Source: Lientehia hominis
GTDB taxonomy: Bacteria; Bacillota; Clostridia; Lachnospirales; Lachnospiraceae
DNA length: 64,000 nt
Assembly (NCBI RefSeq): GCF_021044755.1
Contig: NZ_JAJNOR010000004.1
Coordinates: 310,001 to 374,000, forward strand
Direction: 5' to 3'
Below are positions 25,336 to 33,777 of the stretch, piece by piece. How positions within the stretch are numbered: the stretch's first letter is position 1; every line of letters begins with the position of its first letter. Under the pieces are notes generated by a model. That model searched no databases. It had not been told where the DNA came from and saw only the letters and a list, made by a program, of their open reading frames with translations. Both the position numbers and the translations under genes were made by a program.

Positions 25336-26680
25336 TTGGTTTTTCGGCGTGTTTCTGACTTCCCTGACTGGAACGGTTTCCTATTTTTTCTGGAAGCTGC
25401 TGGAGCTTGTCATGGAGAGAAAGAAACAGTTTCGCTGGATTGTATTTTCCGGAAAGCTGGTGATAATCTTTTACCTGGTTCCGGTCATATATCTGTATAT
25501 TTATTTTTCAGAAATGCAGGTTGCGGATAACACATATACGTATACAAAGGTTATAACTCCAATTCTGCTTTATAGTATTGGCGCCGCGTTTCTGATTTGG
25601 CTGATGGGATTTTGTGTTGGGATTGCCCGGTATGTCATGCAGAAACATAATCTGAGATTATTTGTGAGTTGTTCTGTTCCCGCGGATTTGAAGATAAACC
25701 GGATAAAAGATGAGATTGAGAAGAGACTGGCGCTGAAACAAAGCGTAGCGGTCCGGCTTAATTCTCAGTGCAGTGTTCCTGTGGTTATGGGAGTACGGAA
25801 GCCGGTGATTCTTCTGCCGGAACAGAAGTACGACGAAAAGAAGCTGAGGATAATCCTGGAGCATGAGCTGATGCATGTAAAGCACCGGGATTTATTCTGG
25901 AAACAGTTTTTGTTCTGGATATCCAAGGTCCACTGGTTTAATTATTCGTTTAAACTCCTAATGGATGATATCAACGGCTGGAATGAGACATACTGTGACC
26001 GGGATGCCTGTTATGGAGAGATGGCCATTTGTACTTATGAAGAGTATTTTGATACGATCCTGGAGAACGCCAGGGTGAAGTCCAATGAATCGTTGTTGTT
26101 TACCATGCATTTATATGAAAACAAAAAGGGGATCAAAAGGAGGATGGTGAGAATGAGACATTATCACGCATCAAAGGAACTGAGAAAGGTGGTGGTGGCG
26201 TTACTGACCGTTTGCTTTGTCGGTGCCAGCTCTGTGACGGCGCTAGCCGCGGGCGAAGGTGTGCTGGAAGGGTATGATGCTCTGACGGATACGACTTTGA
26301 ATAAGCTTGCCGAAACAGATGCTACGGATGACGTAGAGACGGTAATACCTCCGGGAACGGATATCGGTATAGTCGAGATTGAAGTGCCTGCATATACGAG
26401 AACTTACATGGACTGGACCATTCCCGGAGACACCGGCTATAGGACGGGACCGTTCTGGGTGACAAAAGGAAAGAAGATTGTAGCATCTACAATCATATCA
26501 CCTACAAATAAATTTATAAACCTAGGAATTATTGAGCCGGATGGTACGAGAAGGCAGGTTTCTGGTATGGGTGCTGTAGCACATACCTTTGATATTAACT
26601 ATACCGGCGGATACTGTGTGTTTGTGGAAAACCGGGCGAGCTCTGAAATTACAGTAAAGCTTTTGTATGCGGCAGAGTAA
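25313..26680 (+). CDS. BlaR1-like M56 metallopeptidase with unusual sensor domain
   Basis: A 455-residue M56 family membrane peptidase. Hydrophobic segments lie near residues 4-20, 37-60 and 80-105; the zinc motif HELMH (in LEHELMHVKHRD) is near residue 185; a further membrane segment (VVVALLTVCFVGASSVTALAA) is near residues 295-315. Classical BlaR1 ends in a penicillin-binding domain of about 250 residues. Here the tail is only about 140 residues, looks beta-rich, and shows no SxxK or KTG motif, so it probably senses something other than beta-lactams. ATG 25313 has AAAGGA upstream. Confidence 0.88.
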   Translation: MAWTILSSWFFGVFLTSLTGTVSYFFWKLLELVMERKKQFRWIVFSGKLVIIFYLVPVIYLYIYFSEMQVADNTYTYTKVITPILLYSIGAAFLIWLMGFCVGIARYVMQKHNLRLFVSCSVPADLKINRIKDEIEKRLALKQSVAVRLNSQCSVPVVMGVRKPVILLPEQKYDEKKLRIILEHELMHVKHRDLFWKQFLFWISKVHWFNYSFKLLMDDINGWNETYCDRDACYGEMAICTYEEYFDTILENARVKSNESLLFTMHLYENKKGIKRRMVRMRHYHASKELRKVVVALLTVCFVGASSVTALAAGEGVLEGYDALTDTTLNKLAETDATDDVETVIPPGTDIGIVEIEVPAYTRTYMDWTIPGDTGYRTGPFWVTKGKKIVASTIISPTNKFINLGIIEPDGTRRQVSGMGAVAHTFDINYTGGYCVFVENRASSEITVKLLYAAE

Positions 26681-26690
26681 CAGGTATGTG

Positions 26691-26716
26691 AAAAGGCGGT
26701 TGGCCGCTTTTTCTTT
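26691..26716 (+). terminator. Terminator after the BlaI/BlaR1-like pair
   Basis: A GC stem with flanking A and T runs (AAAAG-CGG paired with CCG-CTTTT, one bulged G) starts 10 nt after the stop codon. Confidence 0.7.
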
Positions 26717-26844
26717 CAGGAAACATGACTAAATACTAAAACAATACTACCTTTTGTTTTCATATGAAATAGATTTAAGGATTTATGGAATTGGCAGCCT
26801 ACATAAGATAAGGAAATGTTTGATCTACGAGGGAGATGGACAAA

Positions 26845-27165
26845 ATGACTTTGGAAGAGGTATTGATGGAAGTCCATTATTTGAAAAGCTATAAGGGTTA
26901 TCCGTGTCTCGTTTCCTGTGTCAAACGAGTAGTGGAGGATGAAACGAGATTATGTGAGATCAGGAAGAGAGTGTATCTTCCGGTAGCAGAAGAACAAGGG
27001 ATAAAGCTCCAGAACCTGGAGAAAAATCTGAGAACGGTTCGAGACGTTTTTCAAATGCGCGGAGGGATCAAGATGCTGGAAAAGCATTTGGGAGGGAAAC
27101 ATGAGTTTTTCATATATCCCCGTGAGCTGATCGAAGCTTTGGCGGATTGCATCACAAATGAATGA
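26845..27165 (+). CDS. Stand-alone Spo0A C-terminal-domain-like protein (copy 1)
   Basis: A 106-residue protein that aligns by eye with the C-terminal DNA-binding domain of Spo0A over its whole length and has no receiver domain. Shared pattern: GYPCLVSCVKRVVEDE (Spo0A GYGYLRDAIILSVSD), KRVYLPVAEEQG (KMLYPTVAKMHQ), the helix QNLEKNLRTVRDVFQ (SRVERAIRHAIEVAW), and FIYPRELIEALAD (KPTNSEFVALIAD). ATG 26845 is chosen because AGGGAG directly touches the in-frame ATG at 26836. A paralogue lies at 50172-50504. I see no Spo0A box upstream of this copy. Function unknown; a sporulation-linked DNA-binding role is an inference. Confidence 0.8.
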   Translation: MTLEEVLMEVHYLKSYKGYPCLVSCVKRVVEDETRLCEIRKRVYLPVAEEQGIKLQNLEKNLRTVRDVFQMRGGIKMLEKHLGGKHEFFIYPRELIEALADCITNE

Positions 27166-27210
27166 ACGGCGCCTTTAATGCCGCAGTGCAAAGAGAAACG
27201 CAGGGGAATG

Positions 27211-27260
27211 AAGCAGGCAGGGAGATGATATCATATATAATCTCCCTGCCTGCTTTTGTC
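27211..27260 (+). terminator. Strong intrinsic terminator
   Basis: A perfect 16-bp stem (27211-27226 with 27240-27255) followed by TTGT. It closes the Spo0A-C-like gene. Confidence 0.85.
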
Positions 27261-27331
27261 AAGATATATATAGAAATTCTGGTTAAAGATGTCTTACTTG
27301 AACTGATTTTTTTGCTGTCAAGAAAAAACAC

Positions 27332-27360
27332 TTGACAGAACGGAACGCTTCTTGTATGAT
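27332..27360 (+). promoter_or_regulatory. Promoter of the ylxM-ffh operon
   Basis: TTGACA (27332-27337), a 17-bp spacer and TATGAT (27355-27360), 72 bp before ylxM. Confidence 0.85.
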
Positions 27361-27431
27361 AGACAAGGTGACAGATTCTGGATGGGTTATGTGCATCCGC
27401 GTGAATATTTGGCCGCCGGACGAGGGAGATC

Positions 27432-27773
27432 ATGGAAAAGATTGTAGAGCAGACGCTTTTATATGATTTTTACGGAGAGCTCCTGACAGAGCACCAGAAA
27501 CGGGTCTATGAAGATGTCGTCTTCAATGATCTGTCGTTCAGTGAAGCGGCAGAGGAGCGGGGGATATCCAGACAGGGCGTTCATGATCTGATCAAACGAT
27601 GCAGCCGCATTTTACAAGAATATGAAGAGAAGCTGGGACTGGTGGAGAAATTCCTGAAAACCCGGGAAAAGGTAAAAGAGATTCACAGTCTGGCCCAGGA
27701 ATACCGGAAGACAGAGGACAGAGCACTGATTTTTAAGATTGAAGAGATATCAGAAGAAATCAGCCGGCTGTGA
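27432..27773 (+). CDS. ylxM: YlxM family SRP-associated DNA-binding protein
   Basis: A 113-residue UPF0122 protein with a sigma-70 region 4-like helix-turn-helix: LLTEHQKRVYEDVVFNDLSFSEAAEERGISRQGVHDLIKR, then a charged helical tail. YlxM is encoded next to ffh across Firmicutes and modulates the signal recognition particle in streptococci. The gene starts an operon behind a good sigma-A promoter; ffh follows by 42 bp. Confidence 0.93.
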   Translation: MEKIVEQTLLYDFYGELLTEHQKRVYEDVVFNDLSFSEAAEERGISRQGVHDLIKRCSRILQEYEEKLGLVEKFLKTREKVKEIHSLAQEYRKTEDRALIFKIEEISEEISRL

Positions 27774-27815
27774 AGTCAGAACATAGATGGGATTAGACAG
27801 CAGCGGAGGGAACAA

Positions 27816-29153
27816 ATGGCTTTTGAAAGCTTATCCGACAAATTGCAGAATGTATTCAAGAAGCTGCGCGGCAAGGGGCGTTTGAGCGAGGCCGATGTCA
27901 AGGCGGCTCTTAAAGAGGTCAAGATGGCTCTTTTGGAGGCCGATGTCAGCTTTAAGGTGGTAAAACAGTTCATTAGATCCGTAGAAGCCAGGGCGGTCGG
28001 ACAGGATGTGCTTAACAGCCTGACGCCGGGCCAGATGGTGATCAAGATCGTAAATGAGGAAATGGTATCCCTTATGGGCTCTGAAACTACGGAGCTCAAA
28101 TTGAATGCCGGAAGCGCCATGACGGTCATCATGATGGTGGGGCTTCAGGGCGCGGGCAAGACCACGACCTCGGCGAAGATTGCCGGAAAGATGAAAGAAA
28201 AAGGCAAGAGACCTCTCTTAGTGGCGTGTGATGTTTACCGCCCGGCCGCGGTGAAGCAGCTCCAGGTGAATGGGGAAAAACAGGGCGTGCCGGTGTTTTC
28301 CATGGGCGACAGGCATAATCCTGTCAATATCGCAAGGGCTGCCATTGAGCACGCAGAGAAGAACAATAACAATATAGTGATTTTGGATACAGCCGGACGT
28401 CTCCATATAGATGAAGACATGATGGCAGAGCTTCAGGAGATAAAGGAAAACGTCCAGGTGGACCAGACGGTCCTGGTGGTGGACGCCATGACCGGACAGG
28501 ACGCGGTGAATGCGGCCAGCATGTTCCAGGATAAGGTCGGCATTGACGGCGTTATCGTTACAAAGCTGGATGGTGATACCAGAGGCGGGGCTGCCCTTTC
28601 CATCCGGGCAGTGACCGGCAAGCCGATCTTGTATGTGGGCATGGGAGAGAAGCTTTCGGATCTGGAGCAGTTTTATCCGGACCGGATGGCTTCCAGGATT
28701 CTGGGCATGGGAGATGTGCTGACCCTGATCGAAAAGGCAGAAGCCCAGTTTGATGAAAGTCAGGCGAAGAAGCTGGAACAGAAGATGAAGAAGGCGGAGT
28801 TTGACTTCAACGACTATCTGGAGCAGCTGGATCAGATCAAGAAGATGGGCGGCATCGGCGATATGCTGAACATGCTTCCCGGCATGGGGAGCAAGATGAA
28901 GAATGTGGATATCGACGAATCGGCTATGGACAGGACGAAATCCATTATCTATTCCATGACGCCGGCGGAGCGGTCCAACCCGGACATCATAAATCCTTCC
29001 AGAAAAAAGAGAATCGCGGCCGGAGCCGGCGTGGATATCGCGGAAGTCAACCGGCTCATGAAGCAGCATGAACAGAGCAGGAAGATGATGAAGCAGATGT
29101 CAGGCATGATGGGAAAAGCAGGAAAAAAAGGCAGGTTTAAACTTCCTTTTTAA
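27816..29153 (+). CDS. ffh: Signal recognition particle protein Ffh (SRP54)
   Basis: Ffh binds 4.5S/6S RNA and signal sequences and delivers ribosomes to the membrane with FtsY. The 445-residue protein has an N domain, the GTPase G domain (GLQGAGKTTTSAKIA near residue 110, DTAGRLHIDEDMM, TKLDGDTRGG) and the methionine-rich M domain (residues about 300-445, MLNMLPGMGSKMK). Length is normal. rpsP follows after 33 bp. Confidence 0.97.
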   Translation: MAFESLSDKLQNVFKKLRGKGRLSEADVKAALKEVKMALLEADVSFKVVKQFIRSVEARAVGQDVLNSLTPGQMVIKIVNEEMVSLMGSETTELKLNAGSAMTVIMMVGLQGAGKTTTSAKIAGKMKEKGKRPLLVACDVYRPAAVKQLQVNGEKQGVPVFSMGDRHNPVNIARAAIEHAEKNNNNIVILDTAGRLHIDEDMMAELQEIKENVQVDQTVLVVDAMTGQDAVNAASMFQDKVGIDGVIVTKLDGDTRGGAALSIRAVTGKPILYVGMGEKLSDLEQFYPDRMASRILGMGDVLTLIEKAEAQFDESQAKKLEQKMKKAEFDFNDYLEQLDQIKKMGGIGDMLNMLPGMGSKMKNVDIDESAMDRTKSIIYSMTPAERSNPDIINPSRKKRIAAGAGVDIAEVNRLMKQHEQSRKMMKQMSGMMGKAGKKGRFKLPF

Positions 29154-29186
29154 TAAATCAATACGATTCCAAGGAGGTGAATTCAC

Positions 29187-29432
29187 ATGGCAGTAAAGAT
29201 GAGATTAAAGAGAATGGGTCAGAAAAAGGCACCTTTTTATAGAGTGATCGTTGCAGATTCCAGATCTCCCAGAGATGGCAGATTTATTGAGGAAATCGGA
29301 TACTATGACCCTACTAAGGACCCCAGCGTAATCAAAATCGACGAGGAGTTAGCAAAGAAGTGGTTATCCACGGGCGCACAGCCTACGGATACAGTTGCAA
29401 AGCTTCTGAAGATCGCCGGTATTGAGAAATAA
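29187..29432 (+). CDS. rpsP: 30S ribosomal protein S16
   Basis: An 81-residue S16: MAVKMRLKRMGQKKAPFYR, VADSRSPRDGRFIEEIGYYDP. AAGGAGGTGAATTCAC lies upstream of the ATG. It sits in the conserved ffh-rpsP-khpA-rimM-trmD-rplS order. Confidence 0.98.
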   Translation: MAVKMRLKRMGQKKAPFYRVIVADSRSPRDGRFIEEIGYYDPTKDPSVIKIDEELAKKWLSTGAQPTDTVAKLLKIAGIEK

Positions 29433-29452
29433 TCCGTACTGGAGGTATGGCG

Positions 29453-29680
29453 ATGAAAGAATTAGTAGAAGTGATTGCGAAAGCTCTGGTGGATAATCCG
29501 GACTCCGTTTCCGTTGTGGAAAAGGAAGACGACAAGGAAACCGTACTTGAGCTGACCGTTGACCCGTCCGATATGGGCAAGGTGATCGGCAAGCAGGGCA
29601 GAATCGCGAAAGCGATCCGCTGTGTGGTGAAAGCGGCGGCCTCCAGAGAAGACAAAAAAGCAGTTCTGGAAATTCAGTAA
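29453..29680 (+). CDS. khpA: KH-domain RNA-binding protein KhpA
   Basis: A 75-residue single KH domain with the nucleic acid-binding loop GKVIGKQGRIAKAIR. KhpA works with KhpB in RNA binding and cell-envelope control in streptococci. ATG 29453 is preferred, since GGAGG (29441-29445) touches the in-frame ATG at 29447. The gene lies between rpsP and rimM, its usual place. Confidence 0.95.
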   Translation: MKELVEVIAKALVDNPDSVSVVEKEDDKETVLELTVDPSDMGKVIGKQGRIAKAIRCVVKAAASREDKKAVLEIQ

Positions 29681-29788
29681 AGAAGCAGACAGAAGCGGCT
29701 GCCGCAGATTATTCTGAGGCGGCCGTTGGTATTTTCAGGATAAAGGCATCCTGTGCTGTGTCTGCTGCCCAATATTCAGGAGGGAATT

Positions 29789-30301
29789 ATGGTATCAAGG
29801 TTTCGGGTAGGAGTGATTTCATCCACCCATGGAATCCGCGGTGAGGTGAAGGTGTTTCCCACGACGGATGACGCGTCACGCTTTCTGACGTTAAGGCAGG
29901 TGATTCTGGAGGCGGAGCGGGAAACCAGGGAGCTGGAGATTGAACACGTTAAATTTTTCAAGCAGTTCGTGATTCTAAAGTTCAAGGGGATTGACGACAT
30001 CAATGATGTGGAAAAATATAAAGGCGCGGAGCTTTGGGTGACGAGGGAGAACGCGGTTCCTTTGCAGGAAGGGGAATACTTTATCGCTGATCTCATCGGC
30101 CTGCCCGTGGTGACCGACGAAGGTGGTACACTGGGAGTTCTTAAGGATGTGCTGCAGACGGGAGCCAATGACGTCTATGAGGTGACGATGGAGAACGGAA
30201 AGGAACTGCTGCTTCCCGTGATCGATGAGTGTGTCCTCAATGTGGATCTGGAAAAGGGCGAGATCACGGTTCATGTGATGGATGGACTTCTGGATTTATA
30301 A
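29789..30301 (+). CDS. rimM: 16S rRNA processing protein RimM
   Basis: RimM binds S19 and helps mature the head of the 30S subunit. The 170-residue protein has the N-terminal RimM domain (FRVGVISSTHGIRGEVKVFPTTDD) and a C-terminal PRC-barrel (EGEYFIADLIGLPVVTDEGGTLG). ATG 29789 lies 5 nt after AGGAGGG. trmD follows by 29 bp. Confidence 0.95.
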   Translation: MVSRFRVGVISSTHGIRGEVKVFPTTDDASRFLTLRQVILEAERETRELEIEHVKFFKQFVILKFKGIDDINDVEKYKGAELWVTRENAVPLQEGEYFIADLIGLPVVTDEGGTLGVLKDVLQTGANDVYEVTMENGKELLLPVIDECVLNVDLEKGEITVHVMDGLLDL

Positions 30302-30330
30302 GCCATAATTAGAAATGTAGGAGAAATACC

Positions 30331-31071
30331 ATGAATTATCACGTATTGACACTGTTTCCCCAGATGGTCTTGGACGGCCTGCACACCAGCATTATCGGGA
30401 GGGCCGAAGAAAAGGGACTTCTGCATATTGAGGCCATTGATATCCGGGATTATGCGGAAAACAAGCATATGCGGGTGGATGATTATCCATATGGAGGCGG
30501 AGCCGGCATGGTGATGCAGCCGGGTCCGGTATATGGCGCCTATCAGGCCCTTTCGGACAGGCTTGGGAAGCGGCCGAGGGTAATCTATCTTACGCCCCAG
30601 GGACAGGTATTCAGCCAGTCTCTGGCGGAGGAATATGCGATGGAAGAGGATCTGGTATTTTTATGCGGCCATTATGAAGGCATAGACGAACGGGTGCTGG
30701 AGCTTATTGTTACCGATTACGTTTCCATCGGAGATTATGTGCTGACGGGAGGAGAGCTGCCTGCTATGGTCATGATCGACTGCATTTCCAGGCTGGTGCC
30801 CGGAGTCCTGAGCAACGATGTATCGGCGGAGTTTGAGACGTTCCACGACAGTCTTCTGGAATACCCCCAATATACCAGGCCGGAAGTGTTCATGGAAAAG
30901 AGAGTGCCGGAAGTGCTGCTTTCCGGCCACCATGGAAACGTAGATAAATGGCGCAGAGAGCAGTCCGTGATCCGCACGGCGAAATTCCGGCCGGATCTGC
31001 TGCCTTTCGCAGATTTGAGCGAAAAAGAAAAAGAGCTTCTGAAAACGCTTGATTTTCAGGCGAAAATATGA
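30331..31071 (+). CDS. trmD: tRNA (guanine-37-N1)-methyltransferase
   Basis: TrmD makes m1G37 in tRNAs reading CNN codons, preventing frameshifts. The 246-residue SPOUT protein shows NYHVLTLFPQMV, DDYPYGGGAGMVMQPGPV, the trefoil knot LCGHYEGIDERVLE and SIGDYVLTGGELPAM. The length is normal. A promoter for rplS is embedded at its end. Confidence 0.97.
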   Translation: MNYHVLTLFPQMVLDGLHTSIIGRAEEKGLLHIEAIDIRDYAENKHMRVDDYPYGGGAGMVMQPGPVYGAYQALSDRLGKRPRVIYLTPQGQVFSQSLAEEYAMEEDLVFLCGHYEGIDERVLELIVTDYVSIGDYVLTGGELPAMVMIDCISRLVPGVLSNDVSAEFETFHDSLLEYPQYTRPEVFMEKRVPEVLLSGHHGNVDKWRREQSVIRTAKFRPDLLPFADLSEKEKELLKTLDFQAKI

Positions 31072-31077
31072 TAAAAT
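31049..31077 (+). promoter_or_regulatory. Promoter for rplS inside the end of trmD
   Basis: TTGATT (31049-31054), 17-bp spacer and TAAAAT (31072-31077) with extended -10 TGA. It leaves an untranslated leader of about 75 nt before rplS. Confidence 0.65.
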
Positions 31078-31158
31078 GCAACAGTTGTGAAAGATAAGAG
31101 ATGGTCCTCTGTTACCGACGCGTATTAAGAACATCCAACAATCATAAGGAGGTCGCAA

Positions 31159-31506
31159 ATGAACGACATTATCAGATCCATTGAGGCAGGCCAGATGAAA
31201 GAGTCTGTAGATGCTTTTCGCGTAGGCGATACCGTAAAGGTATACAATAAGATCAAAGAGGGCGCCCGCGAGAGAATCCAGGTTTTTGAGGGAACCGTTA
31301 TCAAGAGGCAGAACGGCGGTTCAAAAGAAACCTTTACCGTGAGAAAGAATTCCAACGGTATCGGCGTAGAGAAAACATGGCCGGTACATTCTCCTTTCGT
31401 AGAGAAAATTGAAGTTATCAGAAGAGGTAAAGTAAGAAGGGCTAAACTGTTCTACTTAAGAGACAGAGTAGGTAAGGCAGCCAAGGTTAAAGAGCTGGTT
31501 CGCTGA
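31159..31506 (+). CDS. rplS: 50S ribosomal protein L19
   Basis: A 115-residue L19 with FRVGDTVKVYNKIKEGARERIQVFEG and SPFVEKIEVIRRGKVRRAKLFYLRDRVGKAA. AAGGAGG precedes the ATG. A terminator follows, ending the ribosomal part of the operon. Confidence 0.98.
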   Translation: MNDIIRSIEAGQMKESVDAFRVGDTVKVYNKIKEGARERIQVFEGTVIKRQNGGSKETFTVRKNSNGIGVEKTWPVHSPFVEKIEVIRRGKVRRAKLFYLRDRVGKAAKVKELVR

Positions 31507-31535
31507 TCGGAAATAATATCATCATGGGACTTTGA

Positions 31536-31568
31536 GGGGACAAATACTTTCGTATCTTGTCCCTTTTC
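31536..31568 (+). terminator. Intrinsic terminator after rplS
   Basis: GGGACAA-ATAC (31537-31547) pairs with GTAT-TTGTCCC (31552-31563) with a one-base bulge, followed by TTTT. Confidence 0.78.
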
Positions 31569-31633
31569 CTGGTTTTCCGGAATGATTATTTCTCATGGGA
31601 GTTTTGCAGAAAAACGCACGGAGGGATTTTGTA

Positions 31634-32194
31634 TTGCGTTCGTACTATCAGGATAATGGAGCGGGGCAGGGCAGGCTGAAAACGCTTTTGAGCTGGGGCG
31701 TGGACATCGTGGCAGTGATCACACTGGCTTTATTTGTCGTGATGATGTTTGGGACGAAGATTACCATGTCGGGACGCTCCATGGAGCCGACCCTGCAGAC
31801 CGGAGATGTTGTTTTACTGGATAAACTGTGGTATAATTTCACAAAGCCGAAGCGGATGGACGTGGTGGCTTTTCAGAACATGGGGGATGACACGAAGACA
31901 TATATCAAGCGTATCGTGGGGCTCCCGGGAGAGACCGTACAGATTCAGGGCGGAAAGCTGTATGTCAATGGAGAAGAGGCAGAGCTGGGAGAAAAGGTGG
32001 GAGCCATCGCGCTGCCGGGATTGGCTGAGACTGCCGTAGAGCTTAAGAAGGACGAGTATTTTGTCCTGGGAGACAATCCGGAAACCAGCGAGGACAGCCG
32101 TTTTGCAAATGTGGGGAATGTCCACATCAGTCAGATCAGAGGAAAACTCTGGCTCAGGATGTCTCCGTTCAGCCGGTTTGGATTCATAAAATGA
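31634..32194 (+). CDS. lepB: Signal peptidase I (first copy)
   Basis: Type I signal peptidase, which removes signal peptides of exported proteins. The 186-residue protein has one N-terminal membrane helix, the catalytic serine in SGRSMEPTL, the catalytic lysine in KRIVGLPGE and the box DNPETSEDSR. I favour a TTG start at 31634 because ACGGAGGG (31618-31625) lies 8 nt upstream; an in-frame ATG at 31595 would add 13 residues but has no good ribosome-binding site. A second copy lies 0.9 kb downstream. Confidence 0.92.
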   Translation: MRSYYQDNGAGQGRLKTLLSWGVDIVAVITLALFVVMMFGTKITMSGRSMEPTLQTGDVVLLDKLWYNFTKPKRMDVVAFQNMGDDTKTYIKRIVGLPGETVQIQGGKLYVNGEEAELGEKVGAIALPGLAETAVELKKDEYFVLGDNPETSEDSRFANVGNVHISQIRGKLWLRMSPFSRFGFIK

Positions 32195-32246
32195 AGACTT
32201 TAAAGGAAGGCTTCCGGAAATAAACAGATAGGACAGAGGAAATAAT

Positions 32247-33098
32247 ATGCAGGTTCAGTGGTATCCAGGACATATGACAAAAGCCAGGCGCGCCATGAAG
32301 GAAGATATAAAGCTTGTGGACTTGGTGATTGAGCTTTTGGATGCGAGGGCCCCCTTATCCAGCCGGAATCCGGATATCGATGAGCTGGGGCGTCAGAAAG
32401 CCCGTCTGATCATCCTGAATAAGGCAGATTTGGCGGATACCCGCGCCAACAAGGTGTGGGAGACATATTTTGAGGATAAAGGATGCACTGTGGTTCAGGT
32501 GGATGCCAGGAGACGGGCTGATATGAAACCCATTCAGGCAGCCATTCTTTCCGCGTGCAGGGAAAAGATAGAGAGAGACCGGCGCAGAGGCATTAAGAAT
32601 CGTCCGGTCAGAGCCATGGTGGTGGGAATCCCCAATGTGGGCAAGTCTACGTTCATCAATTCGTACGCCGGGCGGGCCTGTGCCAAGACCGGAAATAGAC
32701 CGGGAGTCACAAGAGGGAATCAGTGGATACGCCTCAGCAAGGATGTGGAGCTCTTGGATACGCCGGGTATCCTGTGGCCGAAGTTTGAGGACCAGGAGGT
32801 TGGGATCAAGCTGGCGATGCTGGGATCCATTAAAGACGATATCCTGAATACCGATGAGCTCTCCATGAGGCTTCTGGATTATTTGAGCGTGCGATATCCG
32901 GAGGCGCTCAGGGAACGCTACCAGCTTCCGGAGGAAGTATACGGAAAAGGGCCGGCGGAGATCATGGCAGAAGTGGCAAGGCTGCGGAACTGCCTTCTTA
33001 AAGGCAGTGAGCTGGACTACGGGAAAGCGGCTAGGATGGTAATCGAAGATTTCAGAAGCGGAAGACTGGGCAGGATTACCCTCGAGCTTCCAGATTAG
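32247..33098 (+). CDS. rbgA: Ribosome biogenesis GTPase RbgA (YlqF)
   Basis: RbgA is a circularly permuted GTPase needed for late 50S assembly. In the 283-residue protein the motif order is G4 (LNKADLAD), G5-like region, then G1 (GIPNVGKSTFINS, about residue 130), G2 and G3 (DTPGILWPKF), the permuted arrangement. The N-terminus WYPGHMTKARR is diagnostic. A C-terminal helical ANTAR-like domain follows. It lies between two signal peptidase genes, as often in this group. Confidence 0.96.
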   Translation: MQVQWYPGHMTKARRAMKEDIKLVDLVIELLDARAPLSSRNPDIDELGRQKARLIILNKADLADTRANKVWETYFEDKGCTVVQVDARRRADMKPIQAAILSACREKIERDRRRGIKNRPVRAMVVGIPNVGKSTFINSYAGRACAKTGNRPGVTRGNQWIRLSKDVELLDTPGILWPKFEDQEVGIKLAMLGSIKDDILNTDELSMRLLDYLSVRYPEALRERYQLPEEVYGKGPAEIMAEVARLRNCLLKGSELDYGKAARMVIEDFRSGRLGRITLELPD

Positions 33099-33111
33099 GC
33101 AGGTATCCATT

Positions 33112-33753
33112 ATGGAAGAGAACAGACAGGACTGGGAAGACGAGAAGCTTGAAGAGACCCTGAAAGCCCTTGACCAGGAAAAAGAAAGAGAAGAAAAGCG
33201 GAAGGCAAAGAAGGAAGAAAAGAATGTGCTGCGGGATATTATAAATCTGCTGATTTACGCGGCGATCGTTTTTGGCATCACATTTTTGATCATTACTTTT
33301 GTCGGGCAGCGGACGAGGGTATCAGGCAATTCTATGTATGATACGCTTAGTGACGGCGACAATCTTATCCTTGAGAAGCTCAGCTACCGGTTTCATGAAC
33401 CGGAGAGGTTTGACATTGTAGTCTTTCGGTTCACCCATAAAAAGGACACCTTTTATATCAAACGTGTGATCGGCCTGCCCGGCGAAACAGTGCAGATCAT
33501 CGGCAGCGATATTTATATCAACGGTGAGATACTGGAAGAGGATTACGGCCTGGAACCCATCCAGGACGCGAAAAGAGCGGCACAGCCCATCACCCTCGGA
33601 GAAGATGAATATTTTGTCATGGGCGACAATCGGAATGACAGCTCCGACAGCAGGGATCCTGCGGTAGCCAATGTGAAGCGGAGCCAGATCGTGGGCAAGG
33701 CATGGCTGCGTATCTGGCCTCTTAATAAGATTGGATTTATCAGCCATCGGTAG
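33112..33753 (+). CDS. Signal peptidase I (second copy)
   Basis: A 213-residue type I signal peptidase with the serine box SGNSMYDTL, lysine box KRVIGLPGE and GDNRNDSSDSR. It differs from the first copy by a highly charged N-terminus of about 45 residues rich in Glu and Lys (predicted helical, cytosolic) before the single membrane helix (IINLLIYAAIVFGITFLIITF). Two copies suggest divided substrate ranges or timing; that is inference. It is closely spaced between rbgA and rnhB. Confidence 0.94.
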   Translation: MEENRQDWEDEKLEETLKALDQEKEREEKRKAKKEEKNVLRDIINLLIYAAIVFGITFLIITFVGQRTRVSGNSMYDTLSDGDNLILEKLSYRFHEPERFDIVVFRFTHKKDTFYIKRVIGLPGETVQIIGSDIYINGEILEEDYGLEPIQDAKRAAQPITLGEDEYFVMGDNRNDSSDSRDPAVANVKRSQIVGKAWLRIWPLNKIGFISHR

Positions 33754-33777
33754 CGTGATATACAGTAGGAGAACTAT

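Noticed and set aside
24949..26680. Beta-lactam resistance system
   Set aside because: The repressor and protease are BlaI/BlaR1-like, but no beta-lactamase or PBP2a gene is adjacent and the sensor lacks penicillin-binding motifs.
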